This document shows positions 22,634 through 35,345 of a stretch of DNA of 64,000 nt, piece by piece. This stretch comes from Prunella strophiata (lineage: Eukaryota; Chordata; Aves; Passeriformes; Prunellidae), in contig JAZBQD010000001.1 in NCBI GenBank assembly GCA_036583965.1, forward strand, positions 21,065,569 to 21,129,568, read 5' to 3'. The number at the start of each line of letters is the position of its first letter. Position 1 is the stretch's first letter. The translations under genes were made by a program, and so were the position numbers. A model generated the notes under the pieces. It did no database searches and was not told the origin of the DNA. It saw nothing but the letters and a program-made list of their open reading frames with translations.

Positions 22634-25359
22634 AGCTCATACTAGATATAGTATTAAAAGAAAGAATTGTTTTCAAATAGAACAGTGATGAGGATAAATA
22701 AATCTGATGGACTCCCAGTAATGTTTGGTTTGTTTCTACTGACCTGTATTTCTTTAAAAGCCTGCCAGTGCAATTTGAAAAGCAAAGTGAGGTGGAACAC
22801 TTGTTCTATCTTCAACAGCAAAGATTTGTTCAATAATTCTGAATGAATCTGTCACTTGGGGAAAATTTTACCAATGCTTCCTTCATTCTTCAGGCACTGA
22901 GATCAGTGGTGATTATTAAGCTTTGCAAAGCCAACATGGGTCAACATGTGCATTATAAATGGAGCTATTATTGTACATAGGGAAACAATTAATGTGTTGC
23001 TCCATACGGTGGGATGTCCATTAACACGCCCTACCAGTAATGCAAGCCAGAGGAGCTGCAGTAGTGTGTAGGTAGCCCGGGTTTTAGGTGAGGTACTAAG
23101 GGAAATATTCTAATAGTCTGTTCAGGCACTAATTTGAAAGTTGTATCTATCTTTCTTTCTTTCTTTCCTTCCAGCCAGCCAGCTGTGAACTCTGCTCTGA
23201 ACAGTGGGGTTAGGCAGCTGTCCTCATCTGTACCCTTGGTGAACCATGCTCCCTGCTCTGCCTTGTGGGAGCGAGCTGGATGCTTGAGGAGAAGTGCCTT
23301 GTTCAATACTCTTGGCACATTACTCCTTTTTAATATATATTCTGTGAATTCAACTCACTAGCTGTAGAATCCATATGTGGACTTATGTCTGGATTAATTT
23401 TTTGTGCAGCGTAACAGGAAATATTTCAAGCTGTCAGTGCAGGTACTGCATAATATTGTAAGGGGTGATAATTTCACTGTGGTATGAAAACAGTGTTACT
23501 TCATATTTCCTAATTTAATTTTAAAAAATCCTCCAAAAGATGTATGTTTAATTTCCTCTTTCAAGTTTCCTGAAAAGTAACTCCTGCCCAACACATGCAT
23601 GCTTCCATACACCATGGCAGCAGCCAGGTCTTTAGGTCTGTCACTGTTGTGAGAAGAGAGAGGGTAAAGCAGAGTTTGAAGGAATTGGGGAATCCCAGAG
23701 TAACAGTGGCCTCTCTCGTTTGATCTGCTTTCTGGTCATTTTTTAAAAGATAGCAGTTTGGTTCTGTTTTGGTGCAGAAGCTTTATAATTTAAAGATTTC
23801 ATTATCAGAGCAAAATGTAGCTAACTCACATTAATAGCATTCCTGTAGCCTCCCAGTTTTGAATCTGCAGCTATTCCTGCAGGAGACAGATCTTTCTCGT
23901 TACATCAAACAGCACTCGGGGCTTGGGTTTGAGCTGAGCCACGGCAGCAGCTGCTGTGTGTGAAGAGTAAGGGAGGGAACACCAAGCCTACTGCAGCTCG
24001 ACTTATTTTCATTTCAGAACTCTGTGCTAGAGTTAATGAATTCAATTTAAAAACTCACACTTGTTTTTAAAGCTCAGTTCTTTCTTTCCATTTTCTTCAT
24101 CACTGTGAAAAAATTTTAATAGTCTTTGGTTACTCTTTCAGAGTTCTTTGTTAGACAGTTCATCTAAGAAAATCTGTGGGTTGATAGATTTTCTGATTAA
24201 ATACTTGAGACACAGTAGATGTTTTAATTGTCCTGAGATCCATTTTTCTTGAGAGTCTGTGGCAATGTGCAGTCTGCTTTTTAGAAACACTGATTGATGA
24301 ATTCTGCTGTAATTTAAAGTAAAAGTTAATAAGACAGGCCTACATGGATCTGATGCAAGTTATTAGACCTGTAAGGCACTTTAATATATGCCATTTATTA
24401 TTCAAAGAAGTGAAAGCCAAAAATGTTTCATGTGCACTAATAAAAATTCAATATAATTATTTCAGAGAACTTCGGGAAATGCAAACGGTCAGATAAACTG
24501 AATTTATTAAACAATATCCAGTGACAGGAATGCTGATGGACCTCTCAGGCTGATGGTACCTTTGCAGTAGGAGTGTGATGCTGTTGAAACTTCCTTTGCA
24601 TAAGAGGTTTTTGACTTTTCCTTACCAGTGAGTTAAAACCATGACATTCAGTGTTTAACTTTTGCTCTCTGCTTCAAAATATAAAATGTTGATGGGTCTG
24701 TCCAGTGTTTTACCTAAATTGCTGTGGATTTCTGTATCCCGAGGTTAAAGAAGAGCTCAGGTAACAATAGCTTGACTGCACTTTCCACTGTCAGGCCTGA
24801 AATCCAAACCCACTCCTATGGCTGTCTCTTAAAGTTTAGAGTTTTCTACTATTAAAATCTTCCTTTGAAATAATAAATGACTACATGCTGTCAAGGTAGG
24901 GTCTGGAAAGGCCAGCACATAGAATGGGCTGAGATTTCATCTGAGTGTAGTTGAGTTTTATAGATCTATTTATGAGATCCAATACTGTAATGATGTAATT
25001 TTACTTGTCTAATAAATGTAGCTGTACAACGAAGGATAGCAAACATTTCCATTGTGACCAAAATCCTTTAAACTGCAGCCACTTTGATCTTAGAGCTCAT
25101 GCTATTTAATAAATGCTGGCCATTCTTCTAACAATCACAATTATTTAAAGGGTTTTCAAAAGGGATAGAGCAAATCAAATAAAACAATTACTGTTGTATC
25201 TCATTCTGAAGTTAAGTGTATTTTTTATGTGAGTCTTGTTTAGTGTCTCCTCCCAGTTTTCATCCATTATCACAATAATTGAGTTTGTAGCTGGAATTAA
25301 ATTTATCAAATTGTGTTATCCTCTTTTGAAATTGGATAGGTATCCTGGCAGAGGGAGCT

Positions 25360-25870
25360 AGAAGTTAATCTGCTTTGCTAAAGCCTCCAGTGGCACAGCG
25401 GCAACAGGATTGAGAAGGCTCAAACATTTTCCTGTCACCCTGGACACGATGTAATTTCTCCTCAATCCCTTGTGCAAATAATGACATTTGAATCGAGCAT
25501 TAACAGGCTTAATTACTTTAAAATTGTCATTTTAATTTACACTGATATAGTATTGATCATACAAGCAGAGATTAAGCTGTTCAGTGGAGCAGATGATGGG
25601 GAATTAAACATTAAAGGGTCCTCGTGGGGCTGAGAGGCCGCCCAGAGAGTGCCAGGAGAGGAATGATATTTCTCCGTAATGAACTGGCGGCATGCAGGGA
25701 CATGAATCTTTGGCCTACTGGAAAAAGGGAAATAATGGGGTTTGGGAAGCATTTGCAGGTTATTCATTCGCTGCCATGCACCAATTCTCCAGTGATTCAT
25801 CCACCTCACCAACATTTATTTATCTAGCAAATTCAGGAGCTCTGACCTTTCTGCTAAGTACATTTAACAT
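25360..25870. promoter_or_regulatory. Candidate conserved noncoding block
   Basis: This stretch has AT-rich homeodomain-like words (AACAGGCTTAATTAC, GGGGAATTAAACATTAAA), a CpG-containing centre around 25620-25700 and a long unrepetitive run without simple repeats. It resembles vertebrate conserved intronic enhancers in texture. There is no coding frame with recognisable domains. The assignment is inference only. Confidence 0.22.
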
Positions 25871-26653
25871 AAGACAGAGTGGAATATTTCAGGTGTAACT
25901 TTTTACAAATATTAGTTATTGTTTCTTATTTCTGACTAATATTAAACAGAGTTATTTAATCTGCCATCCATACTTGCACCCATTTGCGTGACTCATGATG
26001 AGCAGATGGACTTCATAAAGAGATCCAGGTATTGTGGGACTCGATGAGGTCCTCAAAGTCCTTGACCTCATTTAGTTACAGTCTGATTTTCTTCTTTGGC
26101 AAACCTGAATTAAAGTTAATTTAAGGCAAGCTGACATGAGTTTACTTGGGTGATTATACAGCATATAATAGCAAAAATGGTGACTAATCCTTGAAAAACC
26201 TCCAAACTAAAAATGTCACCACTCTAGTAGGGAGCATGTTTTAAAAGACCAGGCAGATATATATGCAGTATTTTAAGGCTAAAAACTTCATTTCAGTGAT
26301 TTGGATTTGTCTTATAATTTACTGAAATGTTGCTAGGAAACAAGTTTTGCTGTTTTGATAATTTACAGTTTAAAAATTCAAAACTAAATGTGGATGCTAA
26401 ATTGCACAAAATGGATTTTGTGTTTTATACATAGCAGCAAAGTTATTTTTTTCCCTGTCCTGAGCTAGTAGGCTACTTTTCCTTATGCCTTACATTTTAT
26501 TTTTATCTGGGAAAACCATAACCAGTAGTGCAACTATACAGGATACCATGTGAGTCAGGGTACTTGCAGTCATTGCAATTCAAAATCAAGAGTCTTCTTT
26601 CTGACAATGGACATTTTTCTTAAGAGAAAAGTAGTGCCAGATCACCCCCCCAT

Positions 26654-29600
26654 TGTCTGCATGTCCCTGTGTCTGCATGTCCCTGTGTCTGCATGTCCCT
26701 GTGTCTGTCTGTCCACATGTCTGCGTGTCCCTGTGTCTGTCTGTCCACATGTCTGCGTGTCCCTGTGTCTGCATGTCCCTGTGTCTGCATGTCCCTGTGT
26801 CTGTCTGTCCACATGTCTGCGTGTCCCTGTGTCTGCATGTCCCTGTGTCTGTCTGTCCACATGTCTGCGTGTCCCTGTGTCTGCATGTCCCTGTGTCTGT
26901 CTGTCCACATGTCTGCGTGTCCCTGTGTCTGCATGTCCCTGTGTCTGTCTGTCCACATGTCTGCGTGTCCCTGTGTCTGTCTGTCCACATGTCTGTGTGT
27001 CCCTGTGTCTGCATGTCCCTGTGTCTGTCTGTCCACATGTCTGCGTGTCCCTGTGTCTGTCTGTCCACATGTCTGCGTGTCCCTGTGTCTGCATGTCCCT
27101 GTGTCTGCATGTCCCTGTGTCTGCATGTCCCTGTGTCTGCATGTCCCTGTGTCTGCATGTCCCTGTGTCTGCATGTCCCTGTGTCTGCATGTCCCTGTGT
27201 CTGCATGTCCCTGTGTCTGCATGTCCCTGTGTCTGTCTGTCCACATGTCTGCGTGTCCCTGTGTCTGCATGTCCCTGTGTCTGCATGTCCCTGTGTCTGT
27301 CTGTCCACATGTCTGCGTGTCCCTGTGTCTGCATGTCCCTGTGTCTGCATGTCCCTGTGTCTGCATGTCCCTGTGTCTGCATGTCCCTGTGTCTGCATGT
27401 CCCTGTGTCTGCATGTCCCTGTGTCTGCATGTCCCTGTGTCTGTCTGTCCACATGTCTGCGTGTCCCTGTGTCTGCATGTCCCTGTGTCTGCATGTCCCT
27501 GTGTCTGCATGTCCCTGTGTCTGCATGTCCCTGTGTCTGTCTGTCCACATGTCTGCGTGTCCCTGTGTCTGCATGTCCCTGTGTCTGTCTGTCCACATGT
27601 CTGTGTGTCCCTGTGTCTGTCTGTCCACATGTCTGCGTGTCCCTGTGTCTGCATGTCCCTGTGTCTGTCTGTCCACATGTCTGTGTGTCCATGTGTCTGC
27701 ATGTCCCTGTGTCTGTCTGTCCACATGTCTGCGTGTCCCTGTGTCTGTCTGTCCACATGTCTGCGTGTCCCTGTGTCTGTCTGTCCACATGTCTGCGTGT
27801 CCCTGTGTCTGTCTGTCCACATGTCTGCGTGTCCCTGTGTCTGTCTGTCCACATGTCTGTGTGTCCCTGTGTCTGCATGTCCCTGTGTCTGCATGTCCCT
27901 GTGTCTGCATGTCCCTGTGTCTGCATGTCCCTGTGTCTGCATGTCCCTGTGTCTGTCTGTCCACATGTCTGCGTGTCCCTGTGTCTGCATGTCCCTGTGT
28001 CTGCATGTCCCTGTGTCTGTCTGTCCACATGTCTGCGTGTCCCTGTGTCTGCATGTCCCTGTGTCTGCATGTCCCTGTGTCTGTCTGTCCACATGTCTGC
28101 GTGTCCCTGTGTCTGTCTGTCCACATGTCTGCGTGTCCCTGTGTCTGCATGTCCCTGTGTCTGTCTGTCCACATGTCTGCGTGTCCCTGTGTCTGTCTGT
28201 CCACATGTCTGTGTGTCCCTGTGTCTGTCTGTCCACATGTCTGTGTGTCCCTGTGTCTGTCTGTCCACATGTCTGTGTGTCCCTGTGTCTGCATGTCCCT
28301 GTGTCTGCATGTCCCTGTGTCTGTCTGTCCACATGTCTGTGTGTCCATGTATCTGCGTGTCCCTGTGTCTGCATGTCCCTGTGTCTGTCTGTCCACATGT
28401 CTGTGTGTCCATGTATCTGCGTGTCCCTGTGTCTGCATGTCCCTGTGTCTGCATGTCCCTGTGTCTGTCTGTCCACATGTCTGTGTGTCCCTGTGTCTGT
28501 CTGTCCACATGTCTGTGTGTCCCTGTGTCTGTCTGTCCACATGTCTGTGTGTCCTCATGTCTGTGTGTCCTCATGTCTGTGTGTCCCTGTGTCTGCATGT
28601 CCCTGTGTCTGCATGTCCCTGTGTCTGTCTGTCCACATGTCTGTGTGTCCCTGTGTCTGCATGTCCCTGTGTCTGCATGTCCCTGTGTCTGTCTGTCCAC
28701 ATGTCTGTGTGTCCCTGTGTCTGTCTGTCCACATGTCTGTGTGTCCCTGTGTCTGTCTGTCCACATGTCTGTGTGTCCTCATGTCTGTGTGTCCCTGTGT
28801 CTGTCTGTCCACATGTCTGCGTGTCCCTGTGTCTGTCTGTCCACATGTCTGTGTGTCCTCATGTCTGTGTGTCCCTGTGTCTGCATGTCCCTGTGTCTGC
28901 ATGTCCCTGTGTCTGTCTGTCCACATGTCTGTGTGTCCCTGTGTCTGTCTGTCCACATGTCTGCGTGTCCCTGTGTCTGCATGTCCCTGTGTCTGTCTGT
29001 CCACATGTCTGTGTGTCCCTGTGTCTGTCTGGCCACATGTCTGTGTGTCCCTGTGTCTGTGTGTCCATGTATCTGCGTGTCCCTGTGTCTGTCTGTCCAC
29101 ATGTCTGCGTGTCCCTGTGTCTGCATGTCCCTGTGTCTGTCTGTCCACATGTCTGTGTGTCCCTGTGTCTGTCTGTCCACATGTCTGTGTGTCCTCATGT
29201 CTGTGTGTCCTCATGTCTGTGTGTCCTCATGTCTGTGTGTCCTCATGTCTGTGTGTCCCTGTGTCTGCATGTCCCTGTGTCTGCATGTCCCTGTGTCTGT
29301 CTGTCCACATGTCTGCGTGTCCCTGTGTGTGTGTGTCCATGTATCTGCGTGTCCCTGTGTCTGTCTGTCCACATGTCTGCGTGTCCCTGTGTCTGCATGT
29401 CCCTGTGTCTGTCTGTCCACATGTCTGTCTGTCCACATGTCTGTGTGTCCCTGTGTCTGTCTGTCCACATGTCTGCGTGTCCCTGTGTCTGCATGTCCCT
29501 GTGTCTGCATGTCCCTGTGTCTGTCTGTCCACATGTCTGTCTGTCCACATGTCTGTGTGTCCCTGTGTCTGTCTGTCCACATGTCTGTGTGTCCCTGTGT

Positions 29601-29990
29601 CTGTGTGTCCATGTATCTGCGTGTGCCTGTGTCTGTCTGTCCACATGTCTGTGTGTCCTGTGTCCATGTGTCCGTGTGTCCGTGTGTCCTCATGTCTGTG
29701 TGTCCTCATGTCTGTGTGTCCTCATGTCTGTGTGTCCTCATGTCTGTGTGTCCTCATGTCTGTGTGTCCTCATGTCTGTGTGTCCGTGTGTCTGCATGTC
29801 CCTGTGTCTGTCTGTCCACATGTCTGCGTGTCCCTGTGTCTGTCTGTCCACATGTCTGTGTGTCCCTGTGTCTGTCTGTCCACATGTCTGCGTGTCCCTG
29901 TGTCTGTCTGTCCACATGTCTGTGTGTCCCTGTGTCTGCATGTCCCTGTGTCTGTCTGTCCACATGTCTGTGTGTCCGTGTGTCCTCTGT
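26654..29990. repeat. 16-bp TG/CA-rich minisatellite array, about 3.3 kb
   Basis: The base unit is 16 bp: TGTCTGCATGTCCCTG, interleaved with a 32-bp pair made of TGTCTGTCTGTCCACA and TGTCTGCGTGTCCCTG. About 208 units fit in the span. Left copies mostly read CTGCGTGTCC. From roughly 28200 rightwards CTGTGTGTCC and CTCATGTCTGTGTGTC forms dominate. Both strands lack stops for long stretches (Cys/Val/Leu/Ser peptides forward, Thr/Asp/Gln/His peptides reverse), purely because of the repeat. It ends in a GC-rich flank. Confidence 0.97.
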
Positions 29991-30060
29991 CCGCGCGTCC
30001 CGCGCCGCTGCCGGGACGCGTGGCGGGCGGCTCGGCGGAGCTGGCGCTCCCGTCCTGGAG
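29991..30060. other. CpG-dense flank with 9-bp inverted repeat
   Basis: About fifteen CpGs occur in 70 bp directly after the 16-bp array. CGCGTCCCG (29994-30002) and CGGGACGCG (30012-30020) are perfect reverse complements separated by 9 bases. The patch is sharply different from the AT-rich sequence that follows from about 30090. No gene start is visible here. Confidence 0.75.
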
Positions 30061-33000
30061 GGAACAGTCCATCTGCAGCTGTGTGCAGGCTAATGTATCG
30101 CTGCAGACACTGGTATAGACATCTGAAATACAATTAAATGGCAGGAATGCTCTATTTGTCTAAACAAGACAAAGCATGGAATGGGTTCATTTGACTTGAA
30201 ACATGTAATTAGCATAACCCTTCTGGATGCTTGTTTTATCATTTGCAATACAGTAAATGATTGATTATTGTACTGTACCTTTTGAATGTCATTAACAGAA
30301 TTGTTTTGTCCACTTGATTAATATGTTGCCTCAACCTCAGAATAATCAGATTAAACTAGGTTGCCTTGCTCCTTCTGACTTGGAACATTCCTATTTCCAT
30401 GAACCATCTTCTCACAAAGGTCCCATGTAGATTGGTGCATTTTGTTAACTCCAGTGTTTCAGGATACATCCAGCTGGGTATCTCTCCTGGTGTGTGGAAT
30501 GAGTGTTGCTATAAAAATGTATTTTATAAGTTAGCTAACTACTATCTTCTAAGTTCAGACAGTGGAGGGGGGTGGAATTGGGTGTTTTCATTATAGTTCC
30601 TGTAGCAAATCAAGTATCTGGTGTCCATACATGTCTTTCACATCAGGGATCTCCAATTTTGAATGTGTGAGCCATAAGACATTAATGCTTTGGTTTATTT
30701 TTTGTCTAATTTTCTAAACCAAACCAAATTACACAAAAGCCTGAGCCTTGTTCTTTGCAAGAGTCAGTATTACAGGTTTTCAGTTGTGTGATAAATCACA
30801 TTTGTGATCCATAAACTGTTGGCTGCATTAAATTGCTAACATCCCAGCAGCGGAACAGCTTTTGCTGCAGTGATATCTGATCTCAGATTAAGGAATGTTT
30901 CTTTTCATTGAACACATGTATATTAACACGTTTAGGCGTGAAGGTTGTTTGTCAGATCTTAGGCCCAGATCCAGAAGAAGTGGAAGTGTTTGAGGACAGG
31001 GCCAGCTGCTGCCCAGCAGAGGCCAGGCTGTGGCTGAGCCATGTGCCTTGGTGCCCGTGCTGGGGGAACCTGCTGGGATCTCCTGGGCTGGGCAGAGGCC
31101 AGTGGGATGCAGAGCCTGACCCCAGGAGGGGCAGGCCTCTGTCTGGGTGGAAATGGTGTGCACAGCGTGTGCACACACATGTGTGCATTAGGAGATGTAA
31201 AAACATATGAAGATTCAAAATGCCTTGACAACAAAATGTGAATGAAGCATAAACTTATGCTCCAGGATTAAGATTTAAGTTTCTGTCTATCTGGGTCAAT
31301 GTTTGAGGTTACTAAGTGTTTGAGTCATTGAACTTTAAGACTGCATTCATCACAGCTTCCTAGACTAATATAAATTTCTTCCCATTAAGTCAATAAGCGT
31401 GGTTACATCAGACAGCAGTTCTGTCTAGAAACTAAGATTAATGTCCATCATAAAAGTGACATGAAGAGACAACTTGCTTGATTTATACAGACTATTTTTA
31501 TCTTTTCAGTTTTAAAATAAAATTCGAGTTATTACTACTATTTATATAGAGGTTTTCTTTCTCACTTCCACTATTACTGAAACATTCCTTTCACATGGTG
31601 GCTGCTTCATCATCCAGGTGTGAGCCTGTAGGACAAGAAGCCCTTCTTGTGGGTGTGCTAACAGCAAAACTGACTGATACATTGCACTCCTTTGAAAGTG
31701 CCCTTTTTTTTTTTTTTTTTTTTTTTTAGGCCTTTTAATTCGTCTGTTTTCTGTAAGAAAGCATATTCCAGTTTAAAAGTAGAGATTTGTTTCCATTCAG
31801 TTGGCTCAAATCGATGTGTAAAAGCACAGTAATCCTGGCAGTGCAGCAGCACAGGGTGGCTCCTGAGCCCAGCTGTAATTCCAGGCTGGCTGAGCACGTG
31901 CCTCCCTCTTCAGGGTTGTCAGAGCTGTTGGCATCATCCTGAGCAGGAACAGATCTGCAGTTAATGCCCTTGCAAACTGTAGTGAAGTCAGGCCTCAATA
32001 ACTTCTTGTTATTGATGGATCAGCTTCACAAAGTATGTTACAATGCTCTGCTGTTCTTGAAATGCTTAAAATATATTTTCTTTACCTTCTTCTAGCTCAA
32101 AGCTAGAAAACAATGGTAATAGGGTGATACTAGCAAGGCTGAAAACAGGCAAGCAAAAACCTTGAGCAAGGCAGTGGTGACAGGACAAGTAAATGAAGTA
32201 ATCTTAACTCACTTTTCATATGGTCTGTAGAGCCCTTTGGTTTCTTTTTGGATTTGTTTTTTAGAAGTCAGGAATGCACATTGAAATGCTGCCTTTGTAA
32301 GCTAGGCCCCCACCTGAAGCTGGTAAAGCCTTTGGGCACAGTTATATTGTTTGTAGTTCAACACCTTGAATTCCCTTGTGGCAGTTCAACATCTGAAGTT
32401 CATCTGAGATTTCCAAAGGTAAAGCATTAATGGAAATCATTAATTACACTTCCAAGCAAAATATGGCAAACATTTCTAGCAGGTTCTTCCTAAACTGTTA
32501 ATGGTGTTTCATTTGTGAAAGGAGCTCCTGCCGCAGGGAGAGTGGCAGCCTTCCAAGTTCCCCACCTCGAAGCTGAATTTCTGCTTCAGGATAAATCCGA
32601 GCTGGTGTGCCTGGGCAGCTGGCAGACATGGGCACTTCCATCCTGGTGCCCTGTTCATCTCCAGGCTCTCAGCAGGACAAGCAGATCAAGAAGAGTGAGC
32701 CAGCCTTTGCTTTCTGCAAACATCACTGTTCATATGATGTCTGTTGTGCAGGGGCAGCCTCACAAAATGAATTCCCTACACATTACAAGTGTCCTACCTG
32801 CAGCCACAGAATCACTGGAGCTTCTTTTCCTACCATGATGTAGGTTTTTTTTGGGATTTCCAAAGTGAGAAGATGCCTTTGCTGGGTGCGCCAGCCTTTG
32901 CTTGTTCCTGCTTCTCACAGCTGGTGTTCTGGGACTTGCCAGACCTCCCCACAGTGGAACAAGGAGAAGGCAGTGGAAACAGGCCATAGCAAGCTTTTCA

Positions 33001-34779
33001 TCCAAACTTTGTAGGATGTTGAGGCAAAAGAGCATTAAGGAGTCGTGTGTGTTGTATTAGAAATAAGTCAGAGAGTGACAGTTTGTTTGTTTTTGAGCAA
33101 TTCGGTTGGATTGCCAGAATTTTCAGAGAATAATGTTCTTGTCTGCCATCAGAGCAGTGGAACCTGCCCATCTGTAACAAACTTCAAGAGAGTGTGCTAA
33201 ATGTCTTCTAATTGTGATAGTCAGGAATGAGTTCCTTTAAAATATTATTGCTATCTAAAAGCATTACACCACATACACTGGGTATTTGTTCAAGTTGAGA
33301 TGCAGGCACGGCTGGTTTGGGGTGCACAAGGTGTGTCAGCTTTGCTTTGAGCTTCAAGTCTGGGCTCTGCACTGCCCAGGAGTTTGCAGTGGTGGTCCCA
33401 GCAGTTCCTCTAATGCTAAAAATCACAGCCCAGGCAAAGTACTTATGAATGTACAAAATGTATGGTATTATTGAAATTTTTAAAATCAATTAAAGCTTTT
33501 TTGTAATTGCCCACAGACATTGCATGCTCTGGTTGAATGGCAGTAGGTAATTTGTAAACTGGTTAGGTTCATTGTTGGCCATCTCTTAGAATTGATTGTC
33601 CTGTAATTAACTTATCTCCATCATGCATGTAATGTGATTCCCAATAAAAATTACAGAATTTTAATTGAAATTGAAAAGTTCTGAAAGGTAGAAATATAAA
33701 TAATATATATGTACATACTCCAACTTGCATGGACATTCTGAAGAGACTTTAATAACAAAGCAGGTTTTCCATGTGATTTAATTATCAATAGAACTTGACT
33801 GAGTATTTAGATTAGAAGAGTATAATCTGGTTTATTTCATAAAGAAAGGCTTACATCTTTATGTCCTTATTGATTTGCCAATACCATTTAATGAGTGTCA
33901 GTTCACAAAAGTTACATTAGTTGAAATACATCTTTGGGTTTGGTCCATGTAGCTTTATTTTGGAAATGCAACCACTTGAAGAAAATGCTGAGCATAATTT
34001 AAAGTTAATTACAATAAAATATTGCTCTGAAGTGTACATGAAGAAATGCAAAGCGGCAGCATGCATTCAATTATTCTGCATAATCCAGTTATTCTGTATA
34101 ATTCCAGGAAAATTAATTTCTTGTCAGTAATCCTGATGTTTTCTTATGTTTGCTAAACCAGACATACTGCATGTTTTCATTTATGCTTTTATTTTTAGTT
34201 TGCAGACAGTGAAATTTTTTTAAAGATTCTTCGTAACTCAGTTTTCAGTATTTTTACTGAACTGTGACATTGTAAGCTTGAATTGTTCTACTGTTGGTGC
34301 TTTGGTTTATATTGCTATTCCTTTATGGAATCAGTGCAGTAACTGGTACACAAGGGTTTAAAATATCTAATCACATAAATCACATTGCTCTTCATTTCAG
34401 TGAAGTGAAGCCTGTTAAGAAATACCAGGTTTGGCTCTTGTTAGCAATAATACTTTTTAAAAGCATATAATCTGCATTTTTGTCTCTAGCTGAACTGGCA
34501 GCATACAGAGCAGGGCAGTGCAGTCACTGCACTGGGTCAGTTTTGTTTGCTCCATTGATCCAGTGACACGTACAAGGTTTAACACTCATCTCTGTATTAA
34601 CAGCATCAAATAAAAGACAAAGAAAAGCTGGGAGAGAGACATTGTGATTTTTACTGTAAAATATTTTGTATTAAATTGGAAATAGTTAGTAGAGATTGCT
34701 TTTCAAATATGGGCAATTCTCATTGTATTTGTTACTAAGTATGTAATGATGGTGATACAAGTAGGCACTGAAAGCCTGA
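30061..34779 (+). other. INPP5A upstream intron between the 16-bp and 21-bp arrays
   Basis: AT-rich unique sequence with no recognised exon. The first 300 bp contain the inverted repeat TTTGTCT/AGACAAA at 30155-30173 and TAAT-rich words, and may be conserved noncoding DNA. A 24-base T run lies at 31704-31727. Nothing else is identified. Confidence 0.5.
31704..31727 (-). repeat. Poly(T) run, 24 bases
   Basis: 24 consecutive T residues. Read on the minus strand this is a poly(A) preceded by TTAAAAGGCCT, without a clear AATAAA. It could be a simple repeat or a minus-strand retroposed tail. Confidence 0.85.
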
Positions 34780-35071
34780 GTTTTGGTGGTGCTTGGTAGT
34801 GGTTTGGTGGTCTTTGGTCGTGTTTCGGTAGTGTTCGGTAGTGGTTTTGGTAGTGTTTGGTCCTGGTTTTGGTGGTGTTTGGTAGTGTTTTGGTGGTGTT
34901 TGGTCGTGTTTTGGTGGTGTTTGGTCGTGTTTTGGTGGTGTTTGGTCCTGGTTTTGGTGGTGCTTGGTCGTGTTTTGGTGGTATTTGGTAGTGTTCTGGT
35001 CGTGTTTGGTAGTGTTTTGGTGGTATTTGGTCATGTTTTGGTAGTGTTTGGAAGTGTTTTGGTCGTGTTTT
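34780..35071. repeat. 21-bp GT-rich minisatellite
   Basis: About fourteen copies of GTTTTGGTGGTGTTTGGTCGT (21 bp with occasional 22-bp copies) alternate GTAGT, GTCGT and GTCCTG endings. The + strand is almost free of A and C, a strong strand asymmetry. On the minus strand the 7-codon unit reads TPPKHDQ or close variants, an artefact of the repeat length. Confidence 0.94.
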
Positions 35072-35345
35072 CAGAGGTTTCAGACTTCTGGATGTTGCAC
35101 AGAAGGTTAAGACAGGTGTGGGAAGGGTGTTCCCAAGGGGTGACAAGCACATTCCCCTGCCGTGCTCTGTGCTGGGCACTCCAGGTTTCTGCTGTGCCCG
35201 TCAGGTCCCTGGTGCCACTGTGCCCGGCTCGGGTCCGCGGGAGCAGCAAGCAGCAGCTGTGGGTGCTGTGCCCGTGTGAGCCAGCCTGGCCCTGAGCCTG
35301 GCCGGAGCTGCAGCTGCAGCTGGAGCTGGCCCTGAGGGAGCCGTG
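35072..35345 (+). other. Short GC-rich spacer between two minisatellites
   Basis: A 274-bp stretch linking the 21-bp and 30-bp arrays. It becomes GC-rich from about 35150 and includes a GAGCTGCAGCTGCAGCTGGA run near 35300-35335. No gene is seen. Confidence 0.5.

Larger units (their letters stand above)
18833..26653 (+). other. INPP5A upstream intron between the 44-bp and 16-bp arrays
   Basis: The first 120 bp are GC- and CpG-rich array flank, and AT-rich unique sequence follows. It holds two long A runs, a short TTTC/CTTT microsatellite near 23146-23176, and several blocks that look like candidate regulatory DNA; the A runs and candidate blocks are listed separately. No exon with convincing protein similarity was found. 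Confidence 0.5.

Noticed and set aside
26654..29990. CRISPR-like alternation of two unit types
   Set aside because: There are no unique spacers; all units are variants of one 16-mer, and the DNA is vertebrate.
26550..30137. Open frames above 1100 codons forward and 700 codons reverse
   Set aside because: They are products of the 16-bp repeat. All frames and both strands give the same cyclic peptides, which is not how a gene looks.
34783..35295. 170-codon forward frame and TPPKHDQ-repeat reverse frame
   Set aside because: Both are explained by the 21-bp repeat, whose length is a multiple of three.
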